Of a stretch of DNA of 64,000 nt, positions 25,918-35,771 are shown in pieces. The notes below the pieces were generated by a model. That model was not told the origin of the DNA and made no database searches. It saw nothing but the letters and a program-made list of their open reading frames with translations. The translations under genes were made by a program, and so were the position numbers. Numbering within the stretch: position 1 is the stretch's first letter; the number at the start of each line of letters is the position of its first letter. The DNA lies in the NCBI RefSeq assembly GCF_002284575.1, contig NZ_NPKJ01000043.1:7167-71166 (forward strand), read 5' to 3'. This DNA comes from Mesorhizobium temperatum (lineage in GTDB: Bacteria; Pseudomonadota; Alphaproteobacteria; Rhizobiales; Rhizobiaceae).

Positions 25918-26070
25918 TGTACCCCCACCCCCAACCCCTCCCCACAAGGGGGAGGGAGACTTGCGTTGGCACCGACCTCAGCAAATTGCCTGCCTTTCAG
26001 CGCCAAAGGGGAGTTAAAAGCCCGCGGCAGCGTTCCCTCCCCCTTGTGGGGAGGGTTAGGGTGGGGGTCC
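25918..26070. repeat. inverted pair of C/T-rich palindromes, family D
   Basis: Left block CCCAACCCCTCCCCACAAGG with GGGAGGG at about 25925-25957. Right block TCCCCCTTGTGGGGAGGGTT at about 26037-26060 in opposite orientation. A partial family B remnant follows at about 26100-26122. Confidence 0.8.
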
Positions 26071-26132
26071 ACCTTCGCAAGAATCCAAACGCGGTTGCCC
26101 TGCCCCACAGGGGGGAGATTGGCTCCCCGCCC

Positions 26133-26903
26133 TCACCGCAACTCCACCCATACCGGGGCATGGTCGCTGGCGCCGGTCTCGCCGCGCACATAGCGGTCGA
26201 TGCCTGCCGCGGCCAGCCGGCGCGCCAGCTTCTTCGAGAGCAATATATGGTCGAGCCGCAGGCCGGCGTCGCGCTGCCAGCGGTTGCGGCGATAATCCCA
26301 GAATGTGTAGAGCGTCTCCTTCGGGTGCTTCTTGCGCAGTGAGTCGGTCCAGCCCTGGTCGAGCAGTGCTGCGAAGGCGGCGCGGCTTTCCGGCTGCACC
26401 AGCGCATTGTCGTCATAGGAGCGGGTTGGGTAGATGTCGCGCGGCTCGGGCACGATGTTGTAGTCGCCGGCCAGCACCACCGGCAGCCCGGTGTCGAACA
26501 GTTCCGCCGCATGCGCGTTCAGGCGCTCATGCCAGGCAAGTTTGTACTGGAATTTCGGGCCGGGCTGCGGGTTGCCGTTCGGCGCATAGAGGCAGGCGAC
26601 GACGATGCCACTGACCGCTGCCTCGATGTAGCGGGCCTGCTGGTCCGCCTCGTCGCCGGGCAACGCCTCGCGGGTCAGAACGGGTTCTGAACCCCGCGCG
26701 AGTATGGCGACGCCGTTCCAGGTCGGCTGCCCCACCCACACCGCGCCATAGCCGGCCGCGGCGAGTGCTGTGCGCGGAAACTGCGTCTGCCTCGCCTTCA
26801 GCTCCTGCAAGCAGACGATGTCGGGCTTGGCGACAGTCAGCCAGGCGAGCAGGTTCTGCAGCCGGCCGTTGATGTTGTTGACGTTGAAGGTGGCGATCTT
26901 CAT
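26133..26903 (-). CDS. xthA: exodeoxyribonuclease III
   Basis: 256 residues, full length for the ExoIII/AP-endonuclease family. Base-excision-repair nuclease that incises abasic sites and trims 3' ends. Motifs in order: MKIATFNVNNING, IVCLQELK (metal-binding Glu near residue 34), a YAPNGNPQPGPKFQYKLAW segment, VLAGDYNIVP (catalytic Asp and Asn), and C-terminal LRLDHILLS and GASDHAPVW (catalytic His). It starts 9 bases after the stop of the upstream hydrolase gene, so the two form an operon in a neighbourhood that also carries ku and ligD. Confidence 0.95.
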   Translation of the reverse strand: MKIATFNVNNINGRLQNLLAWLTVAKPDIVCLQELKARQTQFPRTALAAAGYGAVWVGQPTWNGVAILARGSEPVLTREALPGDEADQQARYIEAAVSGIVVACLYAPNGNPQPGPKFQYKLAWHERLNAHAAELFDTGLPVVLAGDYNIVPEPRDIYPTRSYDDNALVQPESRAAFAALLDQGWTDSLRKKHPKETLYTFWDYRRNRWQRDAGLRLDHILLSKKLARRLAAAGIDRYVRGETGASDHAPVWVELR

Positions 26904-26912
26904 CGGCCTGCT

Positions 26913-27557
26913 TCAGCGCACGATGCGCTCGGTCCACGCCTTCACCGCATCAGCGAGTGTCTTCAGATGATCGGCAGTGGAGAAGCCGGAGATGCTCTTG
27001 CGCGGCTTGAGATCGTGGTCCCCGTCTTCCAGCCAACGCATCTCGATGCGGTCGGACAATGCGTAAGTCGCTACCTCGTCCCTGGTGCCGAACTCATCGC
27101 GCGTGCCTTGGAAAATCAATGTCGGCGTCCTCAGGTCGGCGAGGTGTTTTGTCCGAAGCTGCGTCGGTTTGCCCGGCGGATGGAAGGGATAGCCGAGGCA
27201 AAGCAGCCCTGAAATCTCACCCTTCGAAAACATCTCGTCGGCGATCATCGAGGCGACGCGTCCGCCCATCGACTTGCCGCCGATGATGAGCGGCCCCTTC
27301 ACGCCCTTCGACCTGAGGTCGGCGATCGCCTTGATGTATTCGGGATTCACCGTCTCGGCGCGCGGCGGCGGCTTGCGGTGGCCGTAGCGGCGGGCCGCCA
27401 TGTAGTGGAATTCGAAGCGCGCAACGCGGAAGCCGGCTTCGGCCAGAGCCTTGGCGGTGGCATTCATCGACGCAGAATCCATCGGCGCACCGGCGCCATG
27501 GGCGAGCAGGATTGTGGTGGGGGCGGTTTCGGGGCCGTCGAGGAGGAAGGTGGTCAT
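26913..27557 (-). CDS. alpha/beta hydrolase of the KANL3/Tex30-like group
   Basis: 214 residues from the ATG at 27557; in-frame codons further upstream run through a palindromic repeat and are not protein-like. Motifs: oxyanion region LLAHGAGAPMDS, nucleophile elbow GGKSMGGRVAS (Ser about residue 111), Asp in LIFQGTRDEFG and His in DGDHDLKPR, so the catalytic triad looks complete. Substrate unknown. Cytosolic. Cotranscribed with xthA, an association whose meaning is unclear. Confidence 0.88.
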   Translation of the reverse strand: MTTFLLDGPETAPTTILLAHGAGAPMDSASMNATAKALAEAGFRVARFEFHYMAARRYGHRKPPPRAETVNPEYIKAIADLRSKGVKGPLIIGGKSMGGRVASMIADEMFSKGEISGLLCLGYPFHPPGKPTQLRTKHLADLRTPTLIFQGTRDEFGTRDEVATYALSDRIEMRWLEDGDHDLKPRKSISGFSTADHLKTLADAVKAWTERIVR

Positions 27558-27582
27558 GGGGCGTACAACTCCAACGTTGACG

Positions 27583-27644
27583 ACCCCTTCTCCCCTTGTG
27601 GGAGAAGGTGGCCGAGCGAAGCTCGGTCGGATGAGGGGTGTTGG
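27583..27644. repeat. palindromic repeat, family C copy 1
   Basis: CCTTCTCCCCTTGTGGGAGA followed by the CCGAGCGAAGCTCGG hairpin and GATGAGGGGTGTTGG. It pairs with 27671-27732 in inverted orientation. Confidence 0.9.
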
Positions 27645-27670
27645 ACGGAGCGCCAACGCCTCATTTCTTC

Positions 27671-27732
27671 CAGCACCCCTCATCCGTCTCGGCGCTAACG
27701 CGCCAGTCCACCTTCTCCCACAAGGGGAGAAG
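27671..27732. repeat. palindromic repeat, family C copy 2 (inverted)
   Basis: CAGCACCCCTCATCCGTC and TTCTCCCACAAGGGGAGAAG mirror copy 1. Confidence 0.9.
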
Positions 27733-27746
27733 GAAGCGCCATCGCC

Positions 27747-28838
27747 TCACCCCGCCGACATCCGCGCGAGCTGCAAATCGACGAACTGAATACCCTTGGC
27801 CGCCATGCGCGCCCATTCGGAGTTGGCGTCGAGCTCGAGATAGCGCGACCAGTGGCGGCGCGCCTCGGCGAGGTTGCCGGCGTCGAACTCCAGCCGGGCG
27901 AGGTTGAACACCGCGTCGGCATAATTGGCATCGAGCGCGATCGCCTTTTGCAGGTGCCGCCGCGCCGAGGCGTCGCGGCCCTGCTCGGTCATCAGCCCGG
28001 CGAGGTTGAACCAGGCCTCGACAAAGCCGGGGTCACATTTGATGGCGCGGGCATAGTCGTGCGCCGCCTCGGCCGCGCGTCCAGCGGCGCGCAGGCAGTT
28101 GGCGCGGTTGAAGGCGGCAATGGCATCGCTCGGGTCGATGGCGAGACAGCGCTGGTAGAGTGCGGCCGCCTGCTCGTGGTGTTCAGCCTCTTCCGCGGCT
28201 TCAGCGTCGGCGAACAGTTCTTCCAGCGTGTCGTCATCCGGCGACCCCAGGTCGAACAGCAATTGGCCGTCGAGTTCGCTCTGGCCGCCCTCGAGATAGA
28301 TCGCATCGGCGCGCCCATGCTGCGAGCCGACATTGAGCGACTTGGCGGTCAGCGAGGCGACCGGGCCGCAGCGGTGCACCGAGCGCGCGATCGCCCCCCA
28401 TGAGGCGCCGCCGGCAATCAGCCCGGCATATTTGCGGGCCAGGATCAGGTCGCGGAAGGAATAGGGTTCGCCGTCGTGCTCGAAGGCATCGAAAAGCGAC
28501 AACAGGTCGAGATCGGCGGCGGCAAGCCGCGACTGGTCAATGAGCGACTGCCGCGACAGCGCCGAGGCCTCCGGCGCCTTCATCAGCCCGAGCAGGCGCA
28601 AAAAACCGTTTTCGCTGATGAGCTTGCGGCCAGCCGTTCGCTCGGCCGCGACACGGCGCTCGATCTCGGCCTCCCCTTTGGTGAGATACAAGCGGCCGAA
28701 CACGACATGGCTGGTGCGCCTGTTAACGCCGCGCCGCACCTGGCCCTGCTGGCGCTCGACCTCGCGCGCGGCCAGCCTCAGCGGGAACGCCGCCAGCGCA
28801 CCGATGGTGCCGAAGACGGTGCCGGCGAGAGCCGTCAC
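27747..28838 (-). CDS. TPR protein with possible N-terminal DNA-binding domain, linked to ku
   Basis: 363 residues from a GTG at 28838 that overlaps the ku stop codon (GTGA), so translation is coupled to ku. Residues about 110-180 (PYSFRDLILARKYAGLIAGG, then SWGAIARSVHR) resemble a MerR-like helix-turn-helix. Residues about 215-345 form at least three tetratricopeptide repeats (AAALYQRCLAIDPSDAIAAF, VEAWFNLAGLMTEQG, ADAVFNLARLEFDAG). It may regulate or scaffold the end-joining genes; that is inference. The family is not named. The C-terminus is followed by family C repeats. Confidence 0.8.
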   Translation of the reverse strand: MTALAGTVFGTIGALAAFPLRLAAREVERQQGQVRRGVNRRTSHVVFGRLYLTKGEAEIERRVAAERTAGRKLISENGFLRLLGLMKAPEASALSRQSLIDQSRLAAADLDLLSLFDAFEHDGEPYSFRDLILARKYAGLIAGGASWGAIARSVHRCGPVASLTAKSLNVGSQHGRADAIYLEGGQSELDGQLLFDLGSPDDDTLEELFADAEAAEEAEHHEQAAALYQRCLAIDPSDAIAAFNRANCLRAAGRAAEAAHDYARAIKCDPGFVEAWFNLAGLMTEQGRDASARRHLQKAIALDANYADAVFNLARLEFDAGNLAEARRHWSRYLELDANSEWARMAAKGIQFVDLQLARMSAG

Positions 28839-29749
28839 GCCTTGCTCTTGCCGACGGCCTTCAGAAGGTTGGCCTTAAGCGGATTTTCCTTGGCCGCGCC
28901 GGCGCCAGCCTTGGCGGATTTCGCTGCAGGCTTGGCTGCCTCATCGGCCTTGCTCTTGCTCTTGGCCGGCGGCTTGGCCGACTGCGACAGGCTGGCCTTC
29001 AGCGCATCCATCAGGTTGATCACATTGCCGCGCTCGGGGGCGGCGGCGATGATCGGCTTGTGACCCTTGAGCTTCTCGCGGATCATCGCCATCAGCGCGA
29101 TCTCATAGCGGTCCTCATAGTTCTTCGGGTCGAAGGTGGTTTCCTTCTGCTTGATCAGCGCTTCGGCGAGCTGCAGCATTTCGGGGTCTGGATTGCCGGC
29201 CGGGATGTTGCCGAAATATTCAGCCGTGCCGCGCACTTCGTTCGGGTTCCTCAAGGTGCAGACGAACATGCCGTTCTCACGCGCGCCGATCGTCACCACC
29301 CGTTCACGGCTGGACAGCACCAGCCGGGCGATCGCCAGCTTGCCGGACTTGCGCATGGCTTCGCGCAGCACGGCGAAGGTTTCCTCGGCCATGGCGCCAT
29401 CGGGCGCCAGGTAATAGGGCGCGTCCTGGTAGATGACGTCGACCGAACGCTCGTCGACGAAGGCCTCGATGTTCATCGTGTGGTTGGATTCGATGCGCAC
29501 CGCCTCGAGGTCGGCATCGTCGATGATGATGTACTGCTTGTCCTCGTATTCGTAGCCCTTGACCAGATCCGAGCGCTCGACCAGCCCCAGCTCGGGGTCG
29601 ACCGGCTTCATGTTGATGCGGTTGTGGGTGTCCTTGTGCAGCTGATTGAAGCTGATCCGCTCGCTCGCGCTTGTCGCCGGATATAGCCGGACCGGACAGC
29701 TGACGAGGCTGAGCTTGAGGTAACCTTTCCAACTTGCCCTGGGCGCCAT
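28835..29749 (-). CDS. ku: Ku homodimer protein of bacterial non-homologous end joining
   Basis: 304 residues with good ribosome site AGGAGA before the ATG. It opens with the conserved WKGYLKLSLVSCPVRLYPAT, contains the bridge-region core (YQDAPYYLAPDG and LRNPNEVRGTAEYF) and ends in a Lys/Ala-rich basic tail typical of bacterial Ku C-termini, used for DNA-end threading and LigD recruitment. The ring-shaped dimer binds broken DNA ends. The stop overlaps the start of the TPR gene; ligD lies 89 bases upstream on the same strand. Confidence 0.95.
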   Translation of the reverse strand: MAPRASWKGYLKLSLVSCPVRLYPATSASERISFNQLHKDTHNRINMKPVDPELGLVERSDLVKGYEYEDKQYIIIDDADLEAVRIESNHTMNIEAFVDERSVDVIYQDAPYYLAPDGAMAEETFAVLREAMRKSGKLAIARLVLSSRERVVTIGARENGMFVCTLRNPNEVRGTAEYFGNIPAGNPDPEMLQLAEALIKQKETTFDPKNYEDRYEIALMAMIREKLKGHKPIIAAAPERGNVINLMDALKASLSQSAKPPAKSKSKADEAAKPAAKSAKAGAGAAKENPLKANLLKAVGKSKA

Positions 29750-29838
29750 GAAACTCTCCTACGCGGCCGTGCACTGTCGAACTGTTCGCAGCGCTTCGTC
29801 CAAAGGACGAACGACGCTGCGCAAAACCTACATCGCCC

Positions 29839-32322
29839 TCACAATACCGGCAAATCCCTAGCGAAATCTTCCATGTCGGCCCATGGATCGCCGGAGGTGG
29901 CAAGAAGGCCCGGCAGCGAAGAATAATTCAAATCTTCCGGAGCGTCGATGGATTCCAGATCGGACCAGCTCACCGGCGTCGAGGCCGGCAGGTTTGTGCG
30001 GGCGCGCAGCGAGTAAGGCGCCGCCGAGGTGTGGCCGCGCGCATTGCGATGGTAGTCGATGAAGATGCGCCGCTTGCGGTTGTCCTTGCCCATGGTGGTG
30101 GTGAAGGTGTCGGGCGCGGAGGCGGCCAACGCCGAGGAGATGGCGCTGGTCGCCTGGTGCAGTTTCTTCCAGTTCTGTTTTTGCGTCACCGGCACTGATA
30201 TGTGGATGCCCTTGCCGCCCGAGGTTTTCGCGAACGGCACCAGCCCCAAAGCCTCCAGCCCGGCGCGGATATGCACCGCCGCCTCGACCACCTCGCGCCA
30301 GCTAACTCCCTCGCCCGGGTCGAGATCGAAGACGATCAGGTCGGGCTTGTCGAGCCGCGTGCGGTGGGTGCCCCAGGTGTGGAACTCGACGACGCCGAAC
30401 TGCGCCAGCGCCAGATAGCCCTTGGCATCTTCCACCGACAGATAGGATTTGGTCTCGCCCTCGGAATTGGTCGCCTCGAAGGTCGCAACCGATGAAGGCA
30501 TGCCGGTGAAGGCATGGCGCTGGAAGAAACAGTCCTGCGGCCTGCCTGTCGGGCAGCGCACCAGCGACACCGGGCGGCCCAAAATATGCGGCAGCATGAA
30601 GTCGCCGACCAGCGCGTAGTAGACGGCGATGTCGAGCTTGGTCGGTCCGGTCTTGCCGAACAGCCGCCGCGTCGGGTTGGTCACCCAGATCGTGGCGAGG
30701 TCGGCCTCGGCGATCAGCCGCTTGCGCCTGGCCGACACCGGCGTCGACAGGCCGACGTCGCGCAGTCCGCGGAACACCGCATGGCGCAGCGCATTATCGG
30801 CAGTGCGGTTGGCATAGTGGATATGGGCCGAAAGCAGCGGCCGCACCCAGTTCATCTCGCGCATGATCTCGCGCGGAACCCCTTCGGGTGCAGACGCGCC
30901 GGCCCGCAACGGCTCCAGCCGGGCCAGCAAGTCGGTGGCGGTAGCGGCGTCGAAGCCGGTGCCGACCTTGCCGCGATAGTGCAGTTCGCCATCCTCGAAT
31001 TCGCCGAGGCCGAGTGCGGCCAGTCCCTCGGCTGCAGCGGAGACTGTGTAGCCGGCGATGACGAAGTCGCCGTTCTTCAGCGCCTTGATCTTGGTCCAGG
31101 TTTTGGTGCGGCCGCTCTGGTAGATTGCCGTGGCGCGCTTGGAGACGACGCCTTCCAGTCCCATCTCGGAAGCCTGGTCGTAGAGCGCCTGGCCATCGCC
31201 TTCGACGTGGTCCGAGAACTGGATGGCGGCGTTGGCGCCCAGCCCGGACAGCAATTGCGACAGCAGCGCCTTGCGCCGGCCGAGCGGCGCTTTTCTCAGG
31301 TCCCAGCCGTCGAGATGCAAGAGATCGAAGGCGTAGAAGTGGAGCTTGTTGCCGGCGCCTTCGGCCAGCGCGTCCTGCAAAAGAGCGAAGCGGCTGATGC
31401 CCTTGGCGTCGAGCACGACGATCTCGCCGTCGATGACAGCCTCACGGCATGGCAGCCGGGCGAAGGCATGCGGCAGGTCGCCATAGCGCCTGGTCCAGTC
31501 GAGGCCGGCGCGTGTGATCAGCCGCACCTCGCCCTCAGCCAGATGCGCCATGGTGCGATAGCCGTCGAACTTGATTTCGTGCAGCCAGGTTTCGCCGGTG
31601 CGGCTCGCGGGGGCATCGCCGCCCGGCGGCTTTGCCACGGTCGTCGCCAGCTGCGGCTCGATGCGGGAAGGCGGCGGCGCCTTGATCGCACCCGGCAGCG
31701 CACCGGGTTTCAGCACCACCGGCTTGGCAGGTTTGGGGGCTGGCTTCGGCGCTTCGACCAGTTCCTCGATGCGCCGTCCCGTTTTGACGCTTTCCGGCCG
31801 CTTGGCAAGGATGTCGAGCGCTGGATCGGCGGCGAGATCGCGCTCCTTGAACAGCAGCCAGTTTTTCTTCTCGCCGTCGCCGGGCTTGGCCTTTAGCCTG
31901 GTCAGCATCCAGCCGCCATTCAGCTTCTCGCCGGCGAGACGGAACTTGAAGGAACCGGTGCGCAGGCTCTTTTCGACATCGTCCATCGGCGCCCAGACGC
32001 CGGTGTCCCAGACGATCATCGGCCCGCCGCCATATTCGCCCTCGGGAATGACGCCTTCGAAGTCGATATATTCGAGCGGGTGGTCCTCGGTCTCGACCGC
32101 CAGCCGCTTGTCGGCGGGATTGAGCGACGGGCCGCGAGGCACCGCCCAGCTCTTCAGCACGTCGCCGACCTGCAGGCGAAGGTCGTAGTGGTCGGCAGTG
32201 GCGTGATGCTTGTGCACGACGAAGCGGTTGCCTTCTCCGGCAACCAGCCCGCCGACGGGTTCCGGCGTCTTGCTGAATTCGCGCTTGGCGCGATAGGCCT
32301 TGAGTTTGGAGGGAGCTGGCAT
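29839..32322 (-). CDS. ligD: multifunctional ATP-dependent DNA ligase LigD
   Basis: 827 residues with three domains in the order phosphoesterase, ligase, polymerase. Phosphoesterase (about 30-170): FVVHKHHATADHYDLRLQ and EGEYGGG with the His/Asp metal ligands. Ligase (about 245-500): adenylation motif EIKFDGYR, Lys251, plus DGEIVVLD and VSKR. Polymerase/primase (about 540-820): FDLDPGEG carrying the metal-binding Asp pair and HTWGTH. This is the Pseudomonas-like domain order, not the mycobacterial one. It works with Ku in double-strand break repair. All active-site residues I can identify are present. Confidence 0.96.
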   Translation of the reverse strand: MPAPSKLKAYRAKREFSKTPEPVGGLVAGEGNRFVVHKHHATADHYDLRLQVGDVLKSWAVPRGPSLNPADKRLAVETEDHPLEYIDFEGVIPEGEYGGGPMIVWDTGVWAPMDDVEKSLRTGSFKFRLAGEKLNGGWMLTRLKAKPGDGEKKNWLLFKERDLAADPALDILAKRPESVKTGRRIEELVEAPKPAPKPAKPVVLKPGALPGAIKAPPPSRIEPQLATTVAKPPGGDAPASRTGETWLHEIKFDGYRTMAHLAEGEVRLITRAGLDWTRRYGDLPHAFARLPCREAVIDGEIVVLDAKGISRFALLQDALAEGAGNKLHFYAFDLLHLDGWDLRKAPLGRRKALLSQLLSGLGANAAIQFSDHVEGDGQALYDQASEMGLEGVVSKRATAIYQSGRTKTWTKIKALKNGDFVIAGYTVSAAAEGLAALGLGEFEDGELHYRGKVGTGFDAATATDLLARLEPLRAGASAPEGVPREIMREMNWVRPLLSAHIHYANRTADNALRHAVFRGLRDVGLSTPVSARRKRLIAEADLATIWVTNPTRRLFGKTGPTKLDIAVYYALVGDFMLPHILGRPVSLVRCPTGRPQDCFFQRHAFTGMPSSVATFEATNSEGETKSYLSVEDAKGYLALAQFGVVEFHTWGTHRTRLDKPDLIVFDLDPGEGVSWREVVEAAVHIRAGLEALGLVPFAKTSGGKGIHISVPVTQKQNWKKLHQATSAISSALAASAPDTFTTTMGKDNRKRRIFIDYHRNARGHTSAAPYSLRARTNLPASTPVSWSDLESIDAPEDLNYSSLPGLLATSGDPWADMEDFARDLPVL

Positions 32323-32419
32323 GTCAAAGACCGAAGCGCGCGGCAGTCAGGAACCAGCGCCTCATTCTTTCGCGCTGTCCCGCCAGCATCAAAATTCCAT
32401 CGCAGCGGCGCTTACAGGT

Positions 32420-32486
32420 CACGGCATGGATCCCAGGGTCTCGGCGACGTCGCTTCGCTCCTGCTCCGCCCTGGGATGACGAAGGG
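32420..32486. repeat. palindromic repeat, family E
   Basis: An inverted repeat with ATCCCAGGG at the left and CCCTGGGAT at the right, around a CTCGGCGACGTCGCTTCGCTC centre; typical Mesorhizobium intergenic hairpin. It lies upstream of ligD. Confidence 0.75.
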
Positions 32487-32501
32487 TAGAGGTCACACCG
32501 C

Positions 32502-32738
32502 TCAATCGTCAGTGGCCGGCGTCAATTCGAGCTCGGCCGGCGACAGACCCTGCTGGAGCTGGCTCAGCCGGAATTCGTCGACCCAATAGGCCTCGCCGTC
32601 GACGAGGACACGCGCCTTGTAGGCGCCGGCGGAAAAGCTCTGTGCGGTGATATAGACCTTGTGGCGGTCGAGCGCCTTGCGCACCGCGGCGCGCTTGGAA
32701 TTCTGGCTGGTGACGGAACTGGCCATGGACTCGCTCAT
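32502..32738 (-). CDS. small conserved protein of unknown function
   Basis: 78 residues from the ATG at 32738 (ATG at 32726 is an alternative; neither has a strong ribosome site). The centre reads KALDRHKVYITAQSFSAGAY and KARVLVDGEAYWVDEFRLSQ, a compact beta-rich domain with a helical N-terminus, likely cytosolic. No family name recognised. It is upstream of ligD on the same strand with an intervening repeat, so cotranscription is uncertain. Confidence 0.65.
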   Translation of the reverse strand: MSESMASSVTSQNSKRAAVRKALDRHKVYITAQSFSAGAYKARVLVDGEAYWVDEFRLSQLQQGLSPAELELTPATDD

Positions 32739-32989
32739 ACACACGCCGCCGCAGGAAAAGGCGGCTGGCATAAGGATGGCCGAGACAGACGGTTGTGTCA
32801 ATTTCGCGCATGATCGGATGGCGAGACGGATAATCTACTGTGATTGGCGGCCGGGCATTGATCTGATCAGGCAATTTATTCTCATATTTCACGAAATCTA
32901 ATTCATGGGATCAATTTTCATATGATAGTTTCATTTTTCACAGAATGTGCATCTGCGGCTTAACTTTTCAGACCCGAGACCCAAATTTC
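32739..32989. other. AT-rich divergent intergenic region upstream of fic
   Basis: The right half (32875-32950) is markedly AT-rich, with several TTTCAT/TTTTCA blocks and a palindromic TCATATGA near 32920. It is a plausible promoter and operator for the Fic gene. Confidence 0.5.
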
Positions 32990-34543
32990 ATGACCGAACT
33001 GAGTGAGCATCGATTTTCAGGTCCAGTGACCGTTTTTCAGGACATGCGCCTTCCTGAAACGGCAACCCCGGCCGGGTACAGCGCGTTGATTGACGCTTAC
33101 AAGCTCGCTGTCCCGCTGCCCCGCATGCTTTCCGCGACCGGCGAGCATCACCGTATCATCGAGAAGGACGGCTGGCGCATCATGACACCGCGCCACGCCC
33201 CCCATCCGACACTCGAAGGCCACCTTACTTTCGCTCTGAAATATGAGGGCCTCGACCTCGCTGTCCTCAAGCGGCTGTTCCTGGAGACAGGTCCCGCCGC
33301 CATTGAAGCGCTCGTGCGCAAAAGTCCGACCGGCAGTTACGCCCGCCGCATCTGGTTCCTCTATGAGTGGCTGAAGGGTACCCGACTGGATCTCCCCGAC
33401 GCGACCGCCGGACGCTACGTCCCGGTCGTCGACCCCGGGCTGCAGTGGGCAGCGCAGGAGAAGACCGCTCCACGCCACCGCGTGAAAGACAATTTACCTG
33501 GAACGCCGGATTTCTGTCCGCTGGTGTTTCGCACCGAGGTTCTCGATCAATTCATTGGCCTCGACCTGCCCAGGCGTGCGCAAGACATCATTGCAGACGT
33601 GTCGCGCGATCTTCTAGCAAGGACCGCAGCGTTCCTCCTGCTCAAGGACTCGCGGTCCAGCTATGCGATCGAGGGTGAGCGGCCGCCGCAGGACCGCATT
33701 CAGCGCTGGGGCCGCGCCATTGGCGAGGCCGGCCGTCAGCCGCTCGATCGCGATGAGTTGCTGCGCCTGCAAAGGATCGTGCTCGGCGACGCCCGTTTCG
33801 TGAAGCTCGGCTTCCAGCAGGAGGGCGGTTTCATCGGCGAGCATGATCGCGACAACCGCATGCCACTGCCCGATCACATCAGCGCCCGGCCCGAAGATTT
33901 GGCATCGCTGATCGATGGAATGGTTGCATTCGACCACGGTCCGGCCCAAGGCATCGATGCGGTGATCGCCGCCGCGATCCTCGCCTTCGGCTTTGTCTAT
34001 ATCCACCCATTCGAAGACGGGAACGGCCGCATTCATCGCTACCTGATCCACCACGTCCTTGCCGCGCGCGGTTTCAACCCGCCTGGCGTCGTATTTCCCG
34101 TCTCCGCCGCGATACTTGAACAAATCGACGAGTACCGGCGGGTGCTCAAGAGCTATTCGCAGCGCCTGCTACCACTGGTCGAATGGGAGCCGACGCCGCA
34201 ATTCAACGTCCGTGTCCTGAACGACACCGGCGATTATTATCGGTTCTTTGACGCAACACCGCACGCCGAATTTCTCTATGCCTGCGTCCAGAGAACGATC
34301 GAGCAGGACCTTCCCAACGAAACCGAGTTCCTGCGCCGCTATGATCAATTCCGGCAGCAGGTCGATGCCTTCATCGACATGCCGGAGCGGCTGATCGATC
34401 TCCTCTTCCACTTCCTGAAACAAAATGGCGGGCGTCTGTCGAATCGCGCCCGGGAAAAGGAATTCGCCGCGCTGACCGATGAAGAGGCCGAACGAATCGA
34501 GGCGATCCACAGGCAGGTCTTTGGCAACGCTCGCGAGAGGTGA
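32990..34543 (+). CDS. Fic domain protein (AMP-transferase type)
   Basis: 517 residues from the ATG at 32990. Fic enzymes transfer AMP, or related groups, from nucleotides to Ser/Thr/Tyr hydroxyls of target proteins. The complete core motif IHPFEDGNGRIHR is present (catalytic His339). Upstream, SYAIEG (Ser224 to Gly229) matches the S/T-x3-E-G/N inhibitory helix of class II Fic proteins, so activity is probably held in check in cis and no separate antitoxin gene is needed; none is seen nearby. An N-terminal ~200-residue domain precedes it, and a helical C-terminal region (about 430-517) may be a winged-helix part. Target unknown. Confidence 0.92.
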   Translation: MTELSEHRFSGPVTVFQDMRLPETATPAGYSALIDAYKLAVPLPRMLSATGEHHRIIEKDGWRIMTPRHAPHPTLEGHLTFALKYEGLDLAVLKRLFLETGPAAIEALVRKSPTGSYARRIWFLYEWLKGTRLDLPDATAGRYVPVVDPGLQWAAQEKTAPRHRVKDNLPGTPDFCPLVFRTEVLDQFIGLDLPRRAQDIIADVSRDLLARTAAFLLLKDSRSSYAIEGERPPQDRIQRWGRAIGEAGRQPLDRDELLRLQRIVLGDARFVKLGFQQEGGFIGEHDRDNRMPLPDHISARPEDLASLIDGMVAFDHGPAQGIDAVIAAAILAFGFVYIHPFEDGNGRIHRYLIHHVLAARGFNPPGVVFPVSAAILEQIDEYRRVLKSYSQRLLPLVEWEPTPQFNVRVLNDTGDYYRFFDATPHAEFLYACVQRTIEQDLPNETEFLRRYDQFRQQVDAFIDMPERLIDLLFHFLKQNGGRLSNRAREKEFAALTDEEAERIEAIHRQVFGNARER

Positions 34544-34613
34544 ATGGTGAAGATTGCACACAAGACGTGACGAAATCACAGCTCACTATCACCAACCACC
34601 ATTCACCATTCAC
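34540..34613. repeat. 12-bp perfect inverted repeat after fic
   Basis: GTGAATGGTGAA (34540-34551) and TTCACCATTCAC (34602-34613) are exact reverse complements separated by 50 bases, overlapping the fic stop codon. It could form a transcript-end hairpin; there is no T-run. Confidence 0.7.
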
Positions 34614-34735
34614 TATTCGATCCTCCTCCGACGCTCACGCGATCGTGCGTCCGGCCCAGAGCTGAGCGACTGTGGAAACCGAGCGAGCGCTCTATATGGT
34701 CCTGACGCAATAGTCCTGATGCCCACGAACCCTGA

Positions 34736-35764
<1,029 letters not shown>

Positions 35765-35771
35765 GTAGCGT

